Shown here: positions 59,190-64,000 of the stretch, piece by piece | How positions within the stretch are numbered: position 1 is the first letter of the stretch | Layout: each line of letters opens with the position of its first letter | Source: MFD04580-c1 sp963702995 | GTDB taxonomy: Bacteria; Planctomycetota; Phycisphaerae; Tepidisphaerales; Tepidisphaeraceae | Direction of reading: 5' to 3' | DNA: 64,000 nucleotides | Assembly: GCA_963702995.1 (NCBI GenBank) | Contig: OY969783.1 | Location: 6,804,258 to 6,868,257 of the forward strand | Translations under genes and position numbers: made by a program | Notes under the pieces: model-generated | What the model was told of the DNA's origin: nothing | Databases searched by the model: none | Seen by the model: the letters and a program-made list of their open reading frames with translations, nothing else

Positions 59190-60215
59190 ATGGCTCGCCC
59201 CGTCACCCTTTTTTCCGGCCAGTGGGCCGATCTGCCGTTCGAGACGATCTGCGCAAAAGCCAAGCAGTTCGGGTACGACGGGATCGAACTTCCCTGCTGG
59301 GGCGACCACTTCGAGGTGGAAAAGGCCCTTTCGGACAAGGGTTACGTCAAGCAGCGGTGGGACACGCTGACCGCCCATGGCCTCAAGTGCTACGCGCTGT
59401 CGAGCCACCTGGTCGGGCAAGCCGTGTGCGACAACATCGACGAGCGACACAAATCGATCCTTCCGCCGGAGATTTGGGGGGACGGCTCGCCGGAGAACGT
59501 CCGCCGCCGCGCCGCCCAGCGGATGATCGATACCGCCAAGGCCGCACGGCTCTTCTTTGACGCCGCGCCGTTCAAATCAACCTTCCCCGCGGTGGTGAAC
59601 GGGTTCACCGGCTCGTCCATCTGGCACAGCATCTACGCCTTCCCGCCCACCAGCCAGGCGTATTGGCAGAAAGGCTTCGACGACTTCGCCACCCGCTGGA
59701 CGCCGATCCTGGACGAGTTTGAGAAGGTCAACGTCAACTTCGGCCTCGAGGTCCATCCGACCGAGATCGCCTTCGACATCGCTTCCACTGAGCGCGCGAT
59801 CGAGGCGATCAAGGGGCACAAGCGGTTCGGGTTCAACTACGACCCGTCGCACCTGGGCTACCAGGGCGTGGACTACGTGCGATTTATCTATGCCTTTGGC
59901 AAGCGCGTGTTCCACGTTCACATCAAGGACGCCTGGTGGGGCAAGGGGACGGGTGAAGTCGGCGTTTTCGGCGGCCACACCACCTTCGCCGACCCGCGCC
60001 GATACTGGGATTTCCGCAGCCCCGGCCACGGCGACGTCGATTTCGAACGGGTCATCGTGGCGCTGAACGACGTCGGCTACAACGGCCCCCTGTCGGTGGA
60101 GTGGGAAGACAGCCGCATGGACCGGGAATATGGCGCGGCCGAGGCGGCCGCCCTCGTCCGCAAGCTCGACTTCCCGCGATCGCAAATCGCCTTCGACGCA
60201 CAGTTTGATCGGTAG
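59190..60215 (+). CDS. Sugar phosphate isomerase/epimerase (AP-endonuclease-2 family TIM barrel)
   Basis: The 341-aa protein has the xylose-isomerase-like TIM-barrel layout. It begins VTLFSGQWADLPFETICAKA and continues FGYDGIELPCWGDHF. The metal-ligand positions are suggested by FGLEVHPTEIAFDI (Glu), GFNYDPSHLGYQG (Asp/His), VFHVHIKDAWWG (His) and LSVEWEDSRMDREYG (Glu). Members isomerise or epimerise sugars or inositols and often work with Gfo/Idh/MocA dehydrogenases, two of which are encoded at 14-20 kb. GGAGG ends 8 bases before the ATG at 59190. Confidence 0.88.
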   Translation: MARPVTLFSGQWADLPFETICAKAKQFGYDGIELPCWGDHFEVEKALSDKGYVKQRWDTLTAHGLKCYALSSHLVGQAVCDNIDERHKSILPPEIWGDGSPENVRRRAAQRMIDTAKAARLFFDAAPFKSTFPAVVNGFTGSSIWHSIYAFPPTSQAYWQKGFDDFATRWTPILDEFEKVNVNFGLEVHPTEIAFDIASTERAIEAIKGHKRFGFNYDPSHLGYQGVDYVRFIYAFGKRVFHVHIKDAWWGKGTGEVGVFGGHTTFADPRRYWDFRSPGHGDVDFERVIVALNDVGYNGPLSVEWEDSRMDREYGAAEAAALVRKLDFPRSQIAFDAQFDR

Positions 60216-60300
60216 CTGGGCCACACGATGCGGGGTGGGGCTGCCCACGCCGCCGGACGGGTTGCGTAGTGAGCCCATTTTTTTACGGTTCCTTATGCTC

Positions 60301-60328
60301 TTGAAGGCGCGGGGAGGATCGCTATACT
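60301..60328 (+). promoter_or_regulatory. Sigma-70-type promoter
   Basis: TTGAAG (60301-60306) and TATACT (60323-60328) are separated by 16 bases and lie 57 bases before the start codon of the small basic protein. This is the clearest promoter in the window. Confidence 0.7.
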
Positions 60329-60384
60329 GCTCCGTCCCTCGAAATTCACAAGCATTGAAGATCATCAGACTGGACGGAGCGAGC

Positions 60385-60711
60385 ATGCCATACGAATTCA
60401 AGCCCGGTGAGAACATCCGGGTAACCGTCAACAAGTCGGTCAGCCGCGCGGCGGCCGTCAAGACGCTGGAACGCCTGTTCATGCGGGACCGCGCCGTTGC
60501 CAAGCCCATCGAGAAGCGCAGCCGCAACTTCAAGGAACAGCCAAAACGCCGTGGCGGCCAGATCTGGACCAAGCGGCCGAACAAAGTCTTCCCCGCCATT
60601 GTGCCCGGGACCGTTGCGACCCTGAAGTCCACGCCGCAGGTCCTCAAGGACCTCAACAGCGTCTCGACATTCATCGAAGTCGCCGCCGCTCCGGTGGTCG
60701 CCGCGCAGTAA
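60385..60711 (+). CDS. Small basic protein of unknown function
   Basis: The 108-aa product begins MPYEFKPGENIRVTVNKSVS and has a lysine/arginine-rich centre (KTLERLFMRDRAVAKPIEKR, KEQPKRRGGQIWTKRPNK), then VVPGTVATLKSTPQVLKDLN-like sequence. The charge suggests nucleic-acid or ribosome association, but I do not recognise the family. It has its own good promoter and a strong rho-independent terminator, so it forms a single-gene unit that may be well expressed. GGACGGAGC precedes the ATG at a short distance. Confidence 0.75.
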   Translation: MPYEFKPGENIRVTVNKSVSRAAAVKTLERLFMRDRAVAKPIEKRSRNFKEQPKRRGGQIWTKRPNKVFPAIVPGTVATLKSTPQVLKDLNSVSTFIEVAAAPVVAAQ

Positions 60712-60749
60712 TCGCTCCCGCTCAGTAACCGCCTCCCTTCAGCAAGACC

Positions 60750-60783
60750 AAAGGGCCGTGCCCATTGCGGGCCGGCCCTTTTT
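60750..60783 (+). terminator. Rho-independent terminator
   Basis: AAAGGGCC (60750-60757) pairs with GGCCCTTT (60774-60781), and the stem ends in a T-tract. It lies 39 bases after the stop of the small basic protein gene. Confidence 0.85.
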
Positions 60784-60883
60784 CTTCCACGGCCTTTTTT
60801 CCTCCACGACGATTGTCGCGCCAAGCCATCGTCCCTGCCGGTCGCAATTGCCGTGCGGCCGGGGACGTCGGGGACGCACAGGC

Positions 60884-61552
60884 CTACCCGTGCCCGCGGC
60901 CGAAGGATCGGAAGGCTTTGAACCCCTCATACCCGACGGACGGGTTAACCCCCAGCGCCCGGTCGATGTCATAGACCGCGTTCCAGAACACGGCGTTGGC
61001 GGGCCGGTAATACGCGATCAGAAGGAACAGCACCCACGGCGCCTGTCGCGAGACGCTATACATCGGGTCCCGGACGGACGGCGGCAGCCAGGGCGCGATC
61101 GCCTGAAAGCCGTCCAGCGGCGGGACGGGGAGCAGGTTCAGGATCAACGAGCTGACCTCCAATTGCAGCAGGAACCCCATCGTCAGAGAGGCCATGCTGG
61201 AGAGATCGTTCTCCAGCCATCCGAACCTGAACGCGAGGGCGATCAGGAGGATGATCGGGACCTGCGTCGCCGGCCCGGCCAGCGCCACCGCCGTCTCCCA
61301 CGCACGCGATCGCAGCAGTTGTTTTTCAATGTAAACGGCGCCCCCCGGCAACCCGATCCCGCCCATGACGAGGAACACCAGCGGCATCAGGATGCTATAG
61401 ACCGGGTGCGTGTACTTCAGGGGGTTCATCGAGAGGTAGCCCTTGTCGGCGACGGTATGGTCGCCCCCCCGGTAAGCGACGATCGCGTGCCCGAATTCAT
61501 GCAGGCAGACGGAGAAGACCCAGAAGATCAGGATGATGATGAAACATTCCAT
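60884..61552 (-). CDS. M50-family (site-2 protease-like) membrane metallopeptidase
   Basis: The 222-aa membrane protein has the intramembrane zinc site HEFGH in the first helix (FSVCLHEFGHAIVAYRGG) and the second motif LILNLLPVPPLDGFQAI, where the aspartate completes the site. Four to five hydrophobic helices are visible. It resembles short S2P-like proteases and could process a membrane-bound regulator or anti-sigma factor; there is no PDZ domain. The start MECFIIILIF is chosen because it opens the first helix. A glycine- and arginine-rich upstream extension is not protein-like. Confidence 0.87.
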   Translation of the reverse strand: MECFIIILIFWVFSVCLHEFGHAIVAYRGGDHTVADKGYLSMNPLKYTHPVYSILMPLVFLVMGGIGLPGGAVYIEKQLLRSRAWETAVALAGPATQVPIILLIALAFRFGWLENDLSSMASLTMGFLLQLEVSSLILNLLPVPPLDGFQAIAPWLPPSVRDPMYSVSRQAPWVLFLLIAYYRPANAVFWNAVYDIDRALGVNPSVGYEGFKAFRSFGRGHG

Positions 61553-61710
61553 GATGTGGCCGCGGGACTGATCGCGGGTAGACGGGCCCGTCCGCCGGCT
61601 TTGGCCAGCGGCCCCGGCCCGACCGGAAGGCGACACGGGGCCATCCTACAGGCTTCACACGAGAGGGGACATCCGGCGCCCGGGCGCACGCCGGCAGGTG
61701 GGCCGCCGGA

Positions 61711-62121
61711 TCAGTTGGGCTTTCCCGAAAGCATGTCCAGAAGGACGTCCAGGCTGAACGGCTTGGCGAGGAACTGGACGGGCATGCCGTGCATGGCGCC
61801 GGCCTCATACTCGCCACTGATTGCGATGATGCGGCGGGGCCGGTGGCTTTCCGGCAGCGACTGGCAATGCTGAAGCAGCTCGAAACCGTCCATCTTGGGC
61901 ATCCGCAGGTCGGTCAACAGGACGTCGAAATGCTGGGTGAGCAGATAGCCCAGCCCTTCCTCACCGTCCCGGGCCGTCGTGACATCGGCGCCCGCCTGGC
62001 GAATCAGCCGCCCCATCGCCATACGGGTCGGCGTATGGTCCTCGACGACGAGGATGCGCAGCCGGTGCCGCGCCGGTGCGTCGGACCCCTGTGCCGCGGT
62101 TGATTCAGGTTCGGAGGCCAT
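61711..62121 (-). CDS. Single-domain response regulator (CheY-like receiver)
   Basis: The 136-aa product is essentially one receiver domain: LRILVVEDHTPTRMAMGRLI with the acidic pocket, the phospho-acceptor aspartate in VLLTDLRMPKMDGFELL, the switch serine in IIAISGEYEAG, and the lysine in VQFLAKPFSLDVLLDML. There is no output domain, so it must signal by protein-protein contact or pass phosphate on. No histidine kinase is adjacent. MASEPEST is the chosen start; an upstream in-frame ATG (MCATKPAS) is possible. Confidence 0.9.
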   Translation of the reverse strand: MASEPESTAAQGSDAPARHRLRILVVEDHTPTRMAMGRLIRQAGADVTTARDGEEGLGYLLTQHFDVLLTDLRMPKMDGFELLQHCQSLPESHRPRRIIAISGEYEAGAMHGMPVQFLAKPFSLDVLLDMLSGKPN

Positions 62122-62363
62122 AATCAGGGTGCAGATTTGACGAGTATAGCTGGCCGGTTTTGTGGCGCACATGGGCAATTCACCCAGCCGCCGCGGATTC
62201 GATGGGCCGCCGGGCGCAATGCCCACTCCAGCGCGCCGCAGGACGCGGCGCCGCCCGCTGTCTGATTTCAATGGTGGGATTAAGACGGATGGCGCCGATC
62301 CCCACAAAAAGTCAGCACTTCACTCCTCCTCCACATCAAGGGGCGGATGGGCGACTGCGACCA

Positions 62364-63212
62364 TCAATTTTTCAGGCCGCTGACTTCCGCTCCATCAGGT
62401 GGGCCCTGGGCTGGCGCCCGCCACACGTTGTCGGCATGAAGGACCTCGCATGGCCTAAAATTGGCTTTGTAGTGCATCGTAGCGGCTCCGGCAATCCAGT
62501 AGCCCAGGTAATAGTGCTGGAGCCCAAGCCGTTGACATTCCGCGAGCTCGTAGAGGGCCGCGAAGGTGCCGAGCCCGCGACGCGCTTCGGCCGGCTCGTG
62601 AAAAAAGTAGACGCTGCTCAGCGCCGATGGGCACAGGTCGCAGATCCCGACGCCCACCAGCCGCCCGCCCGGTTCGCGGTAGAGGTATTCCACGGTGTCA
62701 ACCGGGGACTCATAGAGGAAATCGCGAAGCCCGTCGGGGGCTTCGGGCTCGTCGCGGCGATGCCACTCGGCGACGTACCGGCGGTAGAGGTCGAACGTCT
62801 CATCCGTCAAGCGCGGCGGCCCATGGGAGACCAACAGATCGGCGTTGCGCCGCCAGGTGCGCCGCTGGGACTTGCTCGGCTGGAACGTCGCGACCGGGAC
62901 CCGGATCTGCCTGCATTCCCGGCAGTGCCGGCAGACCGGCTGGTAGAGGATCTTTCCGCTGCGGCGGAAGTTCGCGTCCATGAACCCCTGGTAGATCGAA
63001 GGGGGGACGCGTTCGACCCAGAACGCACGGCTCCAGGCGACCTTCCCGGGAAGGTACGGGCACGGCTGCTCCCCCATATGGGTGAGCCGGATCCGCACCG
63101 GCGGCGGTGGGCCGGGGAACGGGCAGGCGGCGCCAGGCGGCACAGGGCGCGACGGCGACGACTCGGCTGGCTTTTTCTCGGGATCCGCCGAACTCGAGTC
63201 GCGATCGGCCAT
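62364..63212 (-). CDS. bpt: Arginyl/leucyl-tRNA--protein transferase (Ate1/Bpt family)
   Basis: The family adds Leu (Bpt) or Arg (Ate1) from aminoacyl-tRNA to acidic N-termini, marking proteins for N-degron degradation by ClpAP. The 282-aa product has the N-terminal cysteine cluster QPVCRHCRECRQIRVPVATF, then PSKSQRRTWRRN, YLYREPGGRLVGVGICDLCP, SSVYFFHEPAEARRGLGTF and YLGYWIAGAATMHYKANFRP. The length fits bacterial Bpt with a proline-rich N-terminal extension. Whether Leu or Arg is transferred cannot be read from the sequence. MADRD at 63212 is preferred over the GTG four codons upstream. Confidence 0.9.
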   Translation of the reverse strand: MADRDSSSADPEKKPAESSPSRPVPPGAACPFPGPPPPVRIRLTHMGEQPCPYLPGKVAWSRAFWVERVPPSIYQGFMDANFRRSGKILYQPVCRHCRECRQIRVPVATFQPSKSQRRTWRRNADLLVSHGPPRLTDETFDLYRRYVAEWHRRDEPEAPDGLRDFLYESPVDTVEYLYREPGGRLVGVGICDLCPSALSSVYFFHEPAEARRGLGTFAALYELAECQRLGLQHYYLGYWIAGAATMHYKANFRPCEVLHADNVWRAPAQGPPDGAEVSGLKN

Positions 63213-63365
63213 GCCTGATCCCACACCGCCCGAGGCGACTCACCGCCCCGCGACCGTAAGCCAAACGGACGTGCGTCCGAGCGAGGCCGTGTAGACGAAC
63301 GCCCGCAACGCGTCGCTCGGCGGCCCGTGGTGCCAACCGGTGCAAGGTCCGAGGCCCGCGACGCC

Positions 63366-64000
63366 TCAATGGGGCATCGGGAATTTCTTGCAGTACTCGG
63401 CGACTTCGCCGCGGATCTTCGCCAAGCCGGCCGCGTCGTCCTTGGCGGCGATCCCGCGATCGATGAACGCCGCGACGGCCGCCATGTCGGACTCCTTGAG
63501 CCCGCGCGTTGTAACGGCCGGCGTCCCGAGCCGGATGCCGCTGGTCACCTTCGGCGGGCGAGGGTCGTTCAGGATCGCGTTCTTGTTCGTGATGACCCCG
63601 GCCGCTTCAAGCGCTTTCTCGGCGTCCGCCCCGGTGTACTGGGCGTTGCGGGCCCGCAGGTCCACGAGCATCAGGTGGTTGTCGGTCCCGCCGCTTTGCA
63701 GACGATACCCCAGCCCCGTCAGGGCATCGGCCAATGCCCTGGCATTGCGAACGACCTGGTGAGCATACTGTTTGAACTCGGGCTTCAGGCTCTCGCCGAA
63801 CGCAACGGCCTTGGCGGCCACAATGTGCATCAGCGGCCCCCCCTGGCTGCCCGGGAAGACGCTCCGGTTGATCGCCTTCGCCAGCTCTTCGTCGTTGGTC
63901 ATGATCAACCCGCCGCGCGGGCCGCGGAGGGTCTTGTGCGTGGTCGTCGTGACGACGTGCGCGTGGGGGAAGGGGGATGGATGGGCGCCGCCGACGACGA
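63366..64000 (-). CDS. glyA: Serine hydroxymethyltransferase, C-terminal part (runs off the window)
   Basis: GlyA converts serine and tetrahydrofolate to glycine and methylene-THF, using PLP. The visible 211 codons are the C-terminal half. They start before the PLP-lysine motif THVVTTTTHKTLRGPRGG-like sequence (HVVTTTTHKTLRGPRGGLI), continue with NRSVFPGSQGGPLMHIVAAK, FGESLKPEFKQYAHQVVRN, SGGTDNHLMLVDLR and NKNAILNDPRPPKVTSGIRL, and end KKFPMPH. The N-terminus lies beyond base 64000. There is no sign of damage in the visible part. Confidence 0.95.
   Translation of the reverse strand, partial: VVGGAHPSPFPHAHVVTTTTHKTLRGPRGGLIMTNDEELAKAINRSVFPGSQGGPLMHIVAAKAVAFGESLKPEFKQYAHQVVRNARALADALTGLGYRLQSGGTDNHLMLVDLRARNAQYTGADAEKALEAAGVITNKNAILNDPRPPKVTSGIRLGTPAVTTRGLKESDMAAVAAFIDRGIAAKDDAAGLAKIRGEVAEYCKKFPMPH

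Overview
The window reads as one chromosomal segment of a GC-rich Planctomycetota bacterium. The evidence is a DUF1549/DUF1553 'planctomycete cytochrome' protein next to a Tat-exported DUF1501 protein, two Tat-exported Gfo/Idh/MocA oxidoreductases, SUMF1/FGE-type proteins, NPCBM and parallel beta-helix secreted proteins, an N-terminal L-E-x-R-x-x-L-S-A export-type motif in two proteins, and many palindromic intergenic repeats. A Phycisphaerae/Tepidisphaerales-like member is my inference. No rRNA, tRNA or CRISPR array was recognised.

Layout. 0-1.3 kb: rpmI-rplT with a long structured spacer. 1.6-6 kb: an MCE/MlaD-like protein, a gluzincin metallopeptidase and a cyclic-nucleotide-binding/thioredoxin-reductase-like fusion. 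6-12.9 kb: an L-E-A-R motif protein, mnmA, a GT9 glycosyltransferase and two unrecognised, probably exported proteins. 13-20 kb: a repeat array, a cytochrome b562-like protein, two Gfo/Idh/MocA enzymes, an FGE-like protein and ApbE. 20.3-21.8 kb: an intact ISNCY/IS1202-type insertion sequence with a 16-bp target duplication. 21.8-29 kb: DUF1549/DUF1553 plus DUF1501, then kbl. 29.1-32.7 kb: a very large protein, probably PPi-dependent PEP carboxykinase. 33-43 kb: a GT4-GT2 fusion, YcxB-like protein, apgM, trmL, a PPP-type phosphatase, pterin dehydratase, then a heptosyltransferase coupled to a double WaaP-like kinase (LPS core assembly), and an esterase. 44-47 kb: an AlgX/AlgJ-like protein plus an MBOAT (AlgI-like) O-acetyltransferase in visibly more AT-rich DNA. 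47-58 kb: aldo/keto reductase, a UGT-like glycosyltransferase, MBL hydrolase, beta-helix protein, and a pseudokinase-FGE fusion. 57.7-64 kb: NPCBM protein, sugar isomerase, a small basic protein with a clear promoter and terminator, an M50 protease, a receiver-only response regulator, an arginyl/leucyl-tRNA-protein transferase and the C-terminal part of glyA.

Fourteen frameshifts interrupt otherwise clean genes. Four are explained by loss of one CG unit from a CG run, and most others by loss of one base from a C or G run. I read these as deletion-biased consensus errors rather than gene decay, and I annotate the affected genes at full length. I found no defence island, secretion cluster or biosynthetic cluster. 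The most unusual items are the pseudokinase-FGE fusion, the double WaaP kinase, the thioredoxin-reductase fusion lacking its CxxC, the probable PPi-PEPCK, and the tandemly spaced hairpin repeats.
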